Positions 55,782-64,000 of a DNA stretch of 64,000 nucleotides are shown in pieces (the stretch's first letter is position 1; every line of letters starts with the position of its first letter). Location of the stretch: the NCBI GenBank assembly GCA_965262565.1, contig CBDHFQ010000005.1, positions 434,001 through 498,000 of the forward strand, read 5' to 3'. The DNA comes from CBDHFQ01 sp965262565 (lineage in GTDB: Bacteria > Bacteroidota > Bacteroidia > J057). Under the pieces are notes generated by a model. The model was given only the letters and a program-made list of their open reading frames with translations. It was not told the DNA's origin and made no database searches. The position numbers and the translations under genes are program-made.

Positions 55782-57137
55782 ATGAATCGTTTATTTGTAC
55801 ATATCAAGCAGTTTTATCTCAGTTTATTTCCGGGGAATAGCATCTATTATGTTTCTGTTGCTTTAACAGCATGCTTTTTACTCGCCTATTTTTTGCCCTC
55901 GCTTTTTTTACCAGCCAAGGGACTACTTCTGCTGGTAATTATTTTGTTGATCACCGATGTTTTTCTTCTTTACCGAAACCATTCTCCGGTTCAAGTTTCC
56001 AGAGAAGTTCCCGATGCTTTTTCCAATGGAGATCCTCACGACATTCATCTACATGTAAATCACGATTATCCTTTTCAAGTTCGGGTACAAATTATCGATG
56101 AGGCCCCTACTCAGTTCCAACAGCGGTATCTTTCTCTTTTCCAGTCTTTAGCAGCAGGAGAACCAGGAGATTCGTTTTACGAGCTTCGACCGACCAGCCG
56201 CGGAGAGTATCACTTTGGGAAAACGCATGTGTTTGTCTCAAGTCCATTACAATTACTCAGAAGGAGAATTTCCCTAGATCATTCTCAGACCATTCCCTGT
56301 TATCCGTCCTTTTTACAACTCAAAAAATATCAACTATTGGCTAGTTCTAACCGATTGACCGAAGTGGGGATCAAAAATGTCAGGCGTTTGGGACATACTT
56401 CGGAGTTTGAACAAATTAAACAGTATGTTCATGGAGATGATTTCAGAACCATTAATTGGAAAGCTACAGCCAGAATGGGAAAGCTTATGATTAATCAATA
56501 TACCGATCAAAGATCACAGCAGGTATATTGTTTAATTGATAAGAGTAGGAATATGCAAATGCCAGATCAGGGAATGACGTTATTAGACTATGCCATTAAT
56601 GCGAGTTTGGTGATGAGTTATATTGCGCTATATAAACATGATCAGTGTGGATTAATTACTTTCTCTGAAAAGATTGACGAAAGTATTCCGGCCTCAAGAA
56701 GACAACGACAGATGTCTTTAATTCTTGAAGCACTATATAAGCAACAGACGGAATTTATGGAAACAGATTATGAGCGACTGTATGCTTTTGTAAAGAGGAA
56801 AATTACTCAAAGAAGTTTGCTTATCCTTTTCACGAACTTTGATACCCTTTCAGCATTAAACAGACAGCTTCCATATCTTCAGGGATTGGCTAGAATGCAT
56901 CTCTTATTGGTAGTATTTTTTGAAAACACCGGGCTTAAAGAGGTTATTCAAAAGGACTCTACTAACCTTAGAGATGTATATGTAAAGACCATTGCTGAAA
57001 GCATGAATTGGGAAAAAAGGCAGATTGCAAAAGCGTTAGAGAAAAGTGGTATCGCTACCCTACTGGTAACTCCTAAAGGATTAACCATTGATGTCATTAA
57101 TGAATATATCGCCTACAAGGCAAAGGGCATGATTTAA
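55782..57137 (+). CDS. DUF58 domain-containing membrane protein (long form)
   Basis: A 451-residue protein with two N-terminal membrane helices (~18-36 and ~44-65), an extracytoplasmic or peripheral beta region, then the DUF58 core with HGDDFRTINWKATARMGKL (~225-243) and the adjacent CLIDKSRNM strand. Compared with the 303-residue DUF58 protein at 37405-38316 it has the extra membrane part. It is the last gene of the locus, 24 bp after moxR. Confidence 0.9.
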   Translation: MNRLFVHIKQFYLSLFPGNSIYYVSVALTACFLLAYFLPSLFLPAKGLLLLVIILLITDVFLLYRNHSPVQVSREVPDAFSNGDPHDIHLHVNHDYPFQVRVQIIDEAPTQFQQRYLSLFQSLAAGEPGDSFYELRPTSRGEYHFGKTHVFVSSPLQLLRRRISLDHSQTIPCYPSFLQLKKYQLLASSNRLTEVGIKNVRRLGHTSEFEQIKQYVHGDDFRTINWKATARMGKLMINQYTDQRSQQVYCLIDKSRNMQMPDQGMTLLDYAINASLVMSYIALYKHDQCGLITFSEKIDESIPASRRQRQMSLILEALYKQQTEFMETDYERLYAFVKRKITQRSLLILFTNFDTLSALNRQLPYLQGLARMHLLLVVFFENTGLKEVIQKDSTNLRDVYVKTIAESMNWEKRQIAKALEKSGIATLLVTPKGLTIDVINEYIAYKAKGMI

Positions 57138-57264
57138 TACTCGTTTGCCAGTAAGCCGACAATTTTTTTAATATCGGAGGTTGTTTATTTGAAATTACCT
57201 TTTGTTAAGCTGACGACATTTTCAGGCAAAGGGGAATGTTTCATAACCTAACATATATTTAACG

Positions 57265-58371
57265 ATGAATCAATCAAATTCACTTCTCTTTCAAGCTTTT
57301 GACTTAGGCAATATTTCTTTGAAAAACAGAATGACTATGGCTCCTATGACTCGTAGCCGTTCTACAGCAGCGCATATTCCTACGGACATTATGGCTACAT
57401 ATTATGAGCAAAGGTCTGAAGCGGGACTTATTATTACAGAAGGAACTTCTCCGTCTCCTAATGGGGTTGGTTATCCCAGGATCCCTGGGATGTATAATCA
57501 GGCGCAAATAGATGCATGGAAAAAAGTAACAGATGCTGTTCATGCTGCAGGAGGAAAAATCTTCATGCAAATCATGCACACAGGTCGGGTATCACATCCT
57601 CTTAACATGCCTGATAATACTGAAGTCCTAGCTCCTTCTGCAGTACCTTTGACTAATACCAAAATGTACACGGATCAAGAAGGGGAACAATCTATCCCTA
57701 CCCCTAAGGCGATGACAACGGAAGATGTATTAACCGCTATAGAAGAGCACGTTCAGTCAGCTAAAAATGCGATGGAAGCGGGATTTGATGGCGTAGAAAT
57801 TCACGGAGCGAATGGATATCTGGTAGAACAATTTGTTTGTCCGGTTAGTAATCAGCGAGAAGACGAATATGGAGGTTCTATAGAAAGCAGAGCCAAATTT
57901 GCCATTGAGATTGCTAAACAAATTTCCGAGGCTATTGGAAAAGAAAAGACGGGGATTCGCTTATCTCCTCATGGTGTGTTCAACGAAATTTGTACCAGTG
58001 GGGAGGTACCAGCAACCTATAGTTATCTAGCCAAAGAATTGGGTAAACTGGAAATAGCCTATATTCATTTAGTAGATCACTCTCCTATGGGTGCGCCTGA
58101 AGTACCAAGAAGTACCAAGGAACTTATCAGAGATGAATTTGGAGGAACTATCATTCTTTCAGGTGGCTATGATAGGGAGAGAGCTGAAAAAGATCTTGAA
58201 GAAGGGCTAGGTCATTTGGTTGCCTTTGGAAAACCTTTCCTTTCTAATCCAGATCTTGTACAACGAATGAAACTTAACGCTCCCTTGAACGATCTTGATT
58301 TTTCTACTTTTTATACTCCAGGTGAAAAAGGATATACGGACTATCCTACCCTGGAAGAGGCTAAGGCTTAA
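57265..58371 (+). CDS. OYE-type NADH:flavin oxidoreductase / alkene reductase
   Basis: A 368-residue FMN-dependent ene-reductase. Family features are NRMTMAPMTRSRS, the substrate-binding VEIHGANGYLVEQF (His and Asn), EYGGSIESRAKF, and GGYDRERAE with the FMN-phosphate site near GKPFLSNPDLVQRM. Cytoplasmic; reduces activated C=C bonds in electrophiles. The gene is solitary, with a 127-bp upstream region and a good terminator after it. Confidence 0.94.
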   Translation: MNQSNSLLFQAFDLGNISLKNRMTMAPMTRSRSTAAHIPTDIMATYYEQRSEAGLIITEGTSPSPNGVGYPRIPGMYNQAQIDAWKKVTDAVHAAGGKIFMQIMHTGRVSHPLNMPDNTEVLAPSAVPLTNTKMYTDQEGEQSIPTPKAMTTEDVLTAIEEHVQSAKNAMEAGFDGVEIHGANGYLVEQFVCPVSNQREDEYGGSIESRAKFAIEIAKQISEAIGKEKTGIRLSPHGVFNEICTSGEVPATYSYLAKELGKLEIAYIHLVDHSPMGAPEVPRSTKELIRDEFGGTIILSGGYDRERAEKDLEEGLGHLVAFGKPFLSNPDLVQRMKLNAPLNDLDFSTFYTPGEKGYTDYPTLEEAKA

Positions 58372-58417
58372 CTTAATCATCAGCTCACGCTAAATTTTTG
58401 AATGGAGAAAGGATTAC

Positions 58418-58459
58418 ATCAAATAAGGACGCTCTATTTACACGGCATCCTTATTTGAT
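58418..58459 (+). terminator. Terminator hairpin after the ene-reductase gene
   Basis: ATCAAATAAGGA and TCCTTATTTGAT are perfect 12-bp complements around an 18-base loop that can form two more pairs. It lies 47 bp after the stop codon and is followed by T-rich DNA (TTGATATTTATTTC). Confidence 0.75.
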
Positions 58460-58501
58460 TTGATATTTATTTCAAGCTTCAGGAGTCGTAGTACAATGGA
58501 T

Positions 58502-60811
58502 CTATTGAGATAGATTATTTAGCTTAAATCGTTCACTTTCCCCAGCAACATTTAGCACAAAATATCCTGGTTCCAGTAATTTTTCGCCTTCGCCATTGAC
58601 ATACGTCAGATGTTTCTTCGGCATGATACTTAGTGTTACCGTTTTGGTTTCGCCAGCAGCAAGATCAACTTTTTCAAAATGAACCAGTTTCTTAACAGGC
58701 CTGGTAATTTGTGCTACTTCATCCGTAATGTACCAGAAAATAGTTTCCTTCCCATCCCTTTGCCCTGTATTGGTAACTTCTATAGAAGCCGATATCATTT
58801 CGTTGTCCGCTAAGACCGTATCACTAAGACTTAGATTTCCATACTTATAAGAAGTGTAGCTTAACCCATGTCCAAAATACGCCAACACTGTAGCTTCATC
58901 TTTTAATCCTCCATAGTGATTTTTATCCATCAGTTTATGGTCATAGGTATAATAATGGCCATCATATCCTGGATAACTAAAAGGCAATTTACCACTGGGA
59001 TTAAACTTACCGCTAATTAGTTCTGCAATGGCTGTTCCTCCTTCAAAGCCTGGTAATCCTGCCCAAATGACTGCATTACATCCTTCATACACTTCTGTAA
59101 TCGGCCTAGGCCTTCCTCCTACTACAATTAATATGACAGGTTTCCCAACTTGCTGGGCTTTTTTAATGAGCGATATTTGTTCTTCGGGAAGTGCATGGTC
59201 ATAAATATTCCCGGATCCTTCCGAATAAGGTAATTCTCCTGCAACTATGATGATAGCATCAGCATCATTTCCCATAGTCTCTACCTCAGAGTCATCTATC
59301 AATTCCAAGGAAGAATTAGGGAATTCTGCCTTTAGGGCAGAAAATACTGTCGGCATCTCTTCGGGAAAGATACCTTCATCCTCGGGTATCCATCTAAGGG
59401 TCCACCCTCCTGCTAATACTCGCTTTAAATCAGCATTAGGCCCGCAAAGGACGAGTTTTTTTGTCGTAGCAGGATCTAATGGCAGCACTTTTTCTTCATT
59501 ACGCATAATTACCAGAGATTCCCTGGCAGCATTTAATGCTTCCGCCCTATGATTTTCAGAACCTACCCGCTCGAATCGATCATTTCTTGGATATGGTTCA
59601 TCAAATAATCCTATATCCAATTTGAGTCTTAGCATCCTTGCTACAGAAAGATCTATTCGCTCCATGGGAATTCTTCCTTCTTTAACTAATTCGACGACAT
59701 CTGTATGAAATTGCGTCGTGTAAGGCGTCATAGAAACATCTATTCCCGCATTAATGGCCACAAAAGCAGCTTCTTTTTCAGTTTCTGCCACTTTATGTAT
59801 TTTCCATAAGCGGATTACATCTTCCCAGTCCGTCACTACTAAACCCTCAAATCCCATTTCATCTCTGAGTAGTTCTGTCAACAATCGATAAGACGCATGA
59901 ACAGGCACACTGTTGACTTCTCCTCCATTGATCATGAATGTTTTAATCCCTGCATCTACTGCCGCCTGGAAAGGAGGTACAAAATATTCGTATAATTGCT
60001 GATCTGATATGATTGCCGGACTTCTATCCCATCCCGAAAGTGGATCAGAATAGCCGATAAAATGTTTTGCACATGCAGCTTGTCTAAAAGGAGCAATATC
60101 AGGATTATTCTGAAGAGCTACCGTAAAAGCACTTCCAAAGGTAGCACATACTAATGGATCTTCTCCATATGTTTCATAGTATCTGGGGAAACGAGGATTC
60201 CTCCCAATATCGAACACTGGAGCAAAAATCCAATGATGACCTATATCCGCTGTCTCAATTCCAGTAATCTTTCCTTCCATCGCCGCAAAATAAGGATTAA
60301 AGGTCGCAGCGATATTTATATTGTGAGGAAAGATGGTTGCTGCTTCAAGATAATTGGCTCCGTGCATATGATCCACTCCATAGATCATCGGTATTCCATG
60401 CCGATCAATCTCTAAGTTTATTTCCTGTATTTTATGGATGTATTTGTACCAACGATCAGAAGATACTGCTATTCCATTTAAGAAGGTTCCGATATGATAA
60501 TTTTCAATTAAGTTTCTGACGATATTTGTATCCAATGCAAACCCATCTCCTGGACTTCCATCTTCAGTTCGAAAATTTTCATCCATTAGCGCAGTGTGGG
60601 TAACCTGAGTCATCTGCCCAACCTTTTCCTCTAACGTCATTTCTGTTAGAAGTTTCTGAACTTTCTGTTCTATGGTGGAATCGGAATGAGTTTCCCTTAT
60701 CATGCGTTTCTTTAGCACTTCCACATTCATTCCCTGAGAGTAATAATTTTTTTGGCCCATAAGTGAGTGAAGAAAAAGTATAGCAATTATTATTGATACT
60801 ACGATTTTCAT
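58502..60811 (-). CDS. bglX: Glycoside hydrolase family 3 (beta-glucosidase-like)
   Basis: A 769-residue exported GH3 enzyme (signal peptide ~1-19). The (beta/alpha)8 barrel has DHMHGANYL, KHF (249-251) and the nucleophile Asp328 in GLVVTDWEDV. The second domain contains NADLKRVLAGGW and the GYSEGSGN-like loop seen here as ELPYSEGSGNIYDHA. A C-terminal Fn3-like domain (~670-769) starts TNTGQRDGKETIFWY. It cleaves terminal beta-linked glucose or xylose in the periplasm or outside; exact specificity is inference. It is divergent from surE. Confidence 0.92.
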   Translation of the reverse strand: MKIVVSIIIAILFLHSLMGQKNYYSQGMNVEVLKKRMIRETHSDSTIEQKVQKLLTEMTLEEKVGQMTQVTHTALMDENFRTEDGSPGDGFALDTNIVRNLIENYHIGTFLNGIAVSSDRWYKYIHKIQEINLEIDRHGIPMIYGVDHMHGANYLEAATIFPHNINIAATFNPYFAAMEGKITGIETADIGHHWIFAPVFDIGRNPRFPRYYETYGEDPLVCATFGSAFTVALQNNPDIAPFRQAACAKHFIGYSDPLSGWDRSPAIISDQQLYEYFVPPFQAAVDAGIKTFMINGGEVNSVPVHASYRLLTELLRDEMGFEGLVVTDWEDVIRLWKIHKVAETEKEAAFVAINAGIDVSMTPYTTQFHTDVVELVKEGRIPMERIDLSVARMLRLKLDIGLFDEPYPRNDRFERVGSENHRAEALNAARESLVIMRNEEKVLPLDPATTKKLVLCGPNADLKRVLAGGWTLRWIPEDEGIFPEEMPTVFSALKAEFPNSSLELIDDSEVETMGNDADAIIIVAGELPYSEGSGNIYDHALPEEQISLIKKAQQVGKPVILIVVGGRPRPITEVYEGCNAVIWAGLPGFEGGTAIAELISGKFNPSGKLPFSYPGYDGHYYTYDHKLMDKNHYGGLKDEATVLAYFGHGLSYTSYKYGNLSLSDTVLADNEMISASIEVTNTGQRDGKETIFWYITDEVAQITRPVKKLVHFEKVDLAAGETKTVTLSIMPKKHLTYVNGEGEKLLEPGYFVLNVAGESERFKLNNLSQ

Positions 60812-60924
60812 TTATTTTATCATGATAATGAGCATAAAAATTACCACTTGAAGTATCCTGAACTATCCTGCACCATACCGAGAGAAAAGCTGGAAGAACT
60901 TTTCCATTCCTACTTTTTAGTCTC

Positions 60925-60932
60925 TATCTTTG
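60925..60932 (+). promoter_or_regulatory. Candidate -7 promoter element of surE
   Basis: TATCTTTG fits the Bacteroidota -7 consensus TAnnTTTG exactly and lies 20 bp before the surE ATG. A TTTC at 60901-60904 stands 20 bp upstream where the -33 TTTG would be. Reasonable but unverified. Confidence 0.45.
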
Positions 60933-60952
60933 GACGTTAAAAACAGACTTTC

Positions 60953-61726
60953 ATGCCAAGTATTCTTATTAGTAATGATGATGGTATTCATGCGCCAGGA
61001 ATTACCGCTTTAATTGAAGTAGCAAAGGAATTTGGGGATGTAACTATTGTTGCTCCAGATAGTGCTCAAAGTGGAATGGGACACGCGATAAGCATTGGAA
61101 AACCACTGCGAATTTATCAGGAAAGCATGCCTTTTAAACTAACAGGATATGCTGTTAGTGGTACTCCTGCAGATTGTGTTAAAATTGCTACAGGAGTACT
61201 AATGGATCGAGATCCTGATATTATTCTTTCAGGAATCAACCACGGAGAAAATTCTTCTGTTAGCAGTATTTATTCGGGTACGCTCTCTGCTGCCAGAGAA
61301 GGAGCTTTACAAGGCATCCCTTCGATAGGTTTCTCCCTCTGTAATTATTCGCACGAAGCAGAAATGGCTACAGCTAAGGAAATAGTGAAAATTGTCTTAA
61401 AAGAGGCATTAGATAGACCATTACCTGGAGGCGATTTGCTTAATGTAAATATTCCAGACCTCCCTTTAAATGAATTAAAGGGAATTAAAATATCGCGCCA
61501 GGCTATGGGTAGATGGGTAGAGGAATTTGACGAGCGGACAGATCCCTATGGGCGAAAGTACTATTGGTTGACCGGAAATTTTGCATTAACTGATAGAGGA
61601 GAAGATACTGATATATTTGCTTTGCGCCATGGATATGTTTCAGTAACACCTATGACACACGATCTTACCGCACATGAATTAATCAGCAAACTGAACAATT
61701 GGGAATTTCACCTGAAGAGCTATTAA
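60953..61726 (+). CDS. surE: 5'/3'-nucleotidase SurE
   Basis: A 257-residue metal-dependent nucleotidase of standard length. The N-terminal metal site SNDDGIHAPGI, VVAPDSAQSGMGHAI-like segment (read here as IVAPDSAQSGMGHAIS) and GINHGENSSVSSIYSGTLSA are complete. It is followed by lpxB at 5 bp, an arrangement seen in many Bacteroidota. Confidence 0.95.
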   Translation: MPSILISNDDGIHAPGITALIEVAKEFGDVTIVAPDSAQSGMGHAISIGKPLRIYQESMPFKLTGYAVSGTPADCVKIATGVLMDRDPDIILSGINHGENSSVSSIYSGTLSAAREGALQGIPSIGFSLCNYSHEAEMATAKEIVKIVLKEALDRPLPGGDLLNVNIPDLPLNELKGIKISRQAMGRWVEEFDERTDPYGRKYYWLTGNFALTDRGEDTDIFALRHGYVSVTPMTHDLTAHELISKLNNWEFHLKSY

Positions 61727-61731
61727 CATAT

Positions 61732-62859
61732 ATGAAAATATATCTAATTGCTGGGGAGGATTCAGGAGATCTCCACACCAGTAATTTTATCAGAGAGCTC
61801 CGACATATCTATCCTAAAGCTAAATTTAGAGGAGTAGGAGGAGATAAAATGGCTGCTGCAGGGGCAGATCTTGTTGCTCATATAAAGGATGTCAACTTTA
61901 TGGGGTTCTGGGAGGTGCTCACCCATCTAGGAACCATTCGGCGTTTGTTTAACACCGTAAAAACGGACATTTCTATATGGAAGCCAGATGCAGTCATTCT
62001 GGTAGACTATCCTGGATTCAATCTCCGTATGGCGAAATTTATCCACAAACAGGGAATTAAAGTATTCTACTACATTTCACCACAATTGTGGGCTTGGAAA
62101 AAAGGAAGGGTACAAACCATAAAAAAATATGTGAACCATATGTGGGTCATCCTTCCTTTTGAAAAAGATTTCTATCAAAAAGAAGGATTAGAAGTAGAAT
62201 TTGTAGGCCACCCTTTATTAGATGTCATAGATTCCAATGAAAGGGTATGGCATGATCCACCGACCATCGCTTTACTACCTGGTAGTAGAAAACAGGAAAT
62301 TCAGCGCGTTCTTCCTATTATGCTGGAAATGCCTGAACGCTTCCCAAATTTCCGATTTATTATTGCCGGCGCCCCCAGTCAATCAGAAGCTTTTTATCAG
62401 CCTTTTTTAACACAAAAAAAGGTAACTCTGATGATGGGCCAAACCTATGAAGTCCTGCAACAAGCTGACTATGCACTGGTCACTTCTGGAACGGCCACCT
62501 TAGAAACTGCCCTTTTTAAAGTTCCACAAGTGGTATGTTACAAAGGAGGGCTTATCTCCTATCATATAGGAAAGAGATTGGTAAAAGTTTCCTTTATCAG
62601 CTTAGTCAACTTGATTGTAGGCAGAAAAGTAGTTTCGGAATTAATTCAACATGAACTAACTCCCGATAAGCTAGAAAAAGAATTATTAGCACTCGGAGAG
62701 ATGCCCAGAGAACGTAGGATTCAATTAGCCTATTCAGAGCTCCGACAAAAACTAGGTCAGGAAGGCGCATCTCTCAGAGCTGCTCAATTATTCCTTAGGC
62801 AAATGAATATTCAAACAGAAGAGGAAACCAATCCTTTATCAGAAGTAGACAATACCTAA
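61732..62859 (+). CDS. lpxB: Lipid-A-disaccharide synthase
   Basis: LpxB joins lipid X and UDP-2,3-diacylglucosamine to form the lipid A disaccharide, at the inner membrane. The start at 61732 gives MKIYLIAGEDSGD, the usual N-terminus; a longer reading frame back to 61699 starts with TTG and overlaps surE. It has FRGVGGDKMAAAG, YYISPQLWAWKKGR, LLPGSRKQEI and the LVTSGTATLETAL nucleotide site. About 375 residues. Its presence indicates a Gram-negative outer membrane with lipid A. Confidence 0.95.
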   Translation: MKIYLIAGEDSGDLHTSNFIRELRHIYPKAKFRGVGGDKMAAAGADLVAHIKDVNFMGFWEVLTHLGTIRRLFNTVKTDISIWKPDAVILVDYPGFNLRMAKFIHKQGIKVFYYISPQLWAWKKGRVQTIKKYVNHMWVILPFEKDFYQKEGLEVEFVGHPLLDVIDSNERVWHDPPTIALLPGSRKQEIQRVLPIMLEMPERFPNFRFIIAGAPSQSEAFYQPFLTQKKVTLMMGQTYEVLQQADYALVTSGTATLETALFKVPQVVCYKGGLISYHIGKRLVKVSFISLVNLIVGRKVVSELIQHELTPDKLEKELLALGEMPRERRIQLAYSELRQKLGQEGASLRAAQLFLRQMNIQTEEETNPLSEVDNT

Positions 62860-62887
62860 TCTTTTCCATTGTAAAGTTGTTACCATT

Positions 62888-63358
62888 ATGGCTACCAAAT
62901 TACATTCTCATGTTAAACAGTTACTAATATATGATTATTGGGCAAATGAACTTATAGCTCAAACTCTGATTAAACATAATGTAACAGATGAAAAACTGAG
63001 CTATTGGATCAGTCATATGATTAATGCGGAAAGAGTATGGCTTGAACGAATAGCAGGATCGCCTAATGAGACTTCTCCCCACACTGTATATCCCTTAAAA
63101 GAAATACCTGCTATGCTATCTCAAATTCACAGTGATCTTATCGATTGGCTAGAGGAACAAGATGATGATAGCTTAAGTAAGCTTATAGAATATACCAATA
63201 CTAAAGGCACTCCTTTTCAGAATGAAATAATCGATATTTTAGCCCATCTAATTAATCACTCCACCCACCATCGAGCACAAATAGTCGCCAAGCTTAGAGA
63301 GATGAATATTCCTCCTCCTGCGACTGACTACATTTTTTACATGCGGGAAGCCCTGTGA
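62888..63358 (+). CDS. DinB-family protein
   Basis: A 156-residue four-helix-bundle protein of the DinB/YfiT-like superfamily. The likely metal ligands are His residues in SYWISHMINAERVW and HLINHSTHHRAQIV; these three-histidine patterns are the family hallmark. The N-terminal helix has QLLIYDYWANELI. Function (thiol transfer or other) unknown. It follows lpxB at 28 bp and may be cotranscribed. Confidence 0.85.
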   Translation: MATKLHSHVKQLLIYDYWANELIAQTLIKHNVTDEKLSYWISHMINAERVWLERIAGSPNETSPHTVYPLKEIPAMLSQIHSDLIDWLEEQDDDSLSKLIEYTNTKGTPFQNEIIDILAHLINHSTHHRAQIVAKLREMNIPPPATDYIFYMREAL

Positions 63359-63464
63359 TCTTTGCACATCTTCCCTCATAGCCCAAATAAGAATTTTCTA
63401 AGTTTTATATAAACCTTTCTATATACATTCAAGGTTATTATAGCTGAACTACAATTATTACTTC

Positions 63465-64000
63465 ATGGCTATCGATATTATTCAGAAATTAGACATTTTA
63501 TCGGCCTCCCTCGAAGGAGATTTCTTCTCCGATGAGATGATGAAGACCCTTTATGCAACGGATGCATCTGTATACAGAGAAATGCCTCTAGCTGTGGCCA
63601 TGCCTAAGCATGAAGAGGATATCAAACAACTCATTCATTTTGCGAGTAATGAAGGGGTATCTTTAATTCCCAGAGCAGCAGGAACTTCATTAGCAGGCCA
63701 ATGTGTGGGATCCGGTATTGTCGTCGACGTATCCCGCTATATGACTAATATTCTGGAAGTGAATGAGCAAGAGCAATGGGTAAGAGTACAAGCCGGAGTA
63801 GTAAGAGATGAGCTTAACCATTATTTGAAACCTCATGGACTTTTTTTCGGCCCCAATACTTCTACTGCTAACAGAGCCATGATAGGAGGGATGGTAGGAA
63901 ATAATTCATGTGGATCATATTCTATTGTTTACGGAACCACCAGAGATCACGTATTGGAAATTGAGGCTTATTTAAGTGATGGAAGTAAAGTGGTATTCCA
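63465..64000 (+). CDS. FAD-linked oxidase, N-terminal part (gene cut by window end)
   Basis: The reading frame opens at ATG 63465 and stays open to the last base (178 complete codons). It encodes the FAD_binding_4 domain: DASVYREMPLAVAMPKHEEDI, the glycine-rich PRAAGTSLAGQCVGSGIV, RVQAGVVRDELNHYL and GGMVGNNSCGSYSIVYGTTRDHV. This is the GlcD/D-lactate or D-2-hydroxyglutarate dehydrogenase type; many long versions carry a C-terminal iron-sulfur domain. The 3' part is outside the window, so substrate and total length are unknown. Confidence 0.88.
   Translation, partial: MAIDIIQKLDILSASLEGDFFSDEMMKTLYATDASVYREMPLAVAMPKHEEDIKQLIHFASNEGVSLIPRAAGTSLAGQCVGSGIVVDVSRYMTNILEVNEQEQWVRVQAGVVRDELNHYLKPHGLFFGPNTSTANRAMIGGMVGNNSCGSYSIVYGTTRDHVLEIEAYLSDGSKVVF

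Noticed and set aside
36410..57137. Idea that the two DUF58 genes form one new system with thyA
   Set aside because: They are 14 kb apart, in opposite orientation and with ordinary genes between; only a possible functional link is kept as a finding.

Overview
The window is a chromosomal segment of a Bacteroidota bacterium, most likely a Cytophagales-type gliding marine or environmental lineage. Evidence: a PorW/SprE-type lipoprotein of the type IX secretion system (T9SS), a T9SS cargo protein with a C-terminal sorting domain, a split F-type ATP synthase operon whose subunit a has a long His/Glu-rich N-terminal extension, AT-rich DNA with few Shine-Dalgarno sites, and two candidate promoters with the Bacteroidota -7 element TAnnTTTG. 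I see no rRNA, tRNA, insertion sequence, integrase, prophage or CRISPR. Gene density is high and almost every gene is a normal chromosomal gene.

Layout. 1-2.7 kb: the 3' end of a flotillin-like floA, a small secreted OmpA-like protein, a PKD-domain membrane protein and dapD. 2.7-6.6 kb: hemA, divergent from a histidine kinase-ruvX-def cluster. 6.7-12.3 kb: a repeat protein with a conserved-looking C-terminal module, the T9SS lipoprotein porW/sprE, and a divergent M23 peptidase-bactofilin pair. 12.4-18.2 kb: ATP synthase genes (two small membrane proteins, atpB, E, F, H, A, G) ending in a strong terminator; atpD and atpC are not here. 18.4-24.4 kb: a Tat-exported Gfo/Idh/MocA oxidoreductase, a membrane-anchored MutS-like ATPase with hpt, and a long PurF-like amidophosphoribosyltransferase. 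24.5-27.7 kb: a large T9SS cargo protein with a 613-bp upstream region rich in inverted repeats. 27.7-36.4 kb: aldo/keto reductase, glycosyltransferase, DUF445 protein, quinone-oxidoreductase-like enzyme, sulfatase, a secreted Fn3-like protein and a GNAT-nitrilase fusion. 36.4-39.1 kb: thyA, DUF58 and a BatD-like membrane protein on the minus strand. 39.3-46.3 kb: Lrp/AsnC regulator, rpoN, VOC protein, AraC regulator, SDR, gcvT and rarA. 46.4-50.7 kb: envelope proteins of unknown role (a triple-repeat protein, a DUF547 lipoprotein, a PAP2 phosphatase, a YD-like repeat protein). 50.9-57.1 kb: an RDD / SpoIIM / DUF4129 / DUF4350 / MoxR / DUF58 locus. 57.3-64 kb: OYE-type reductase, GH3 glycosidase, surE-lpxB, DinB-like protein, and the 5' end of an FAD-linked oxidase running off the window.

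No clearly new multi-gene system can be proved from sequence alone. The best candidates for a second look are the MoxR/DUF58 membrane locus and the separate thyA-DUF58-BatD-like cluster, the membrane-anchored MutS homologue paired with hpt, the 410-residue glycine-rich repeat protein, the triple-repeat secreted protein, a sulfatase whose formylglycine motif lacks the usual proline, and the inverted-repeat-rich region upstream of the T9SS cargo gene.
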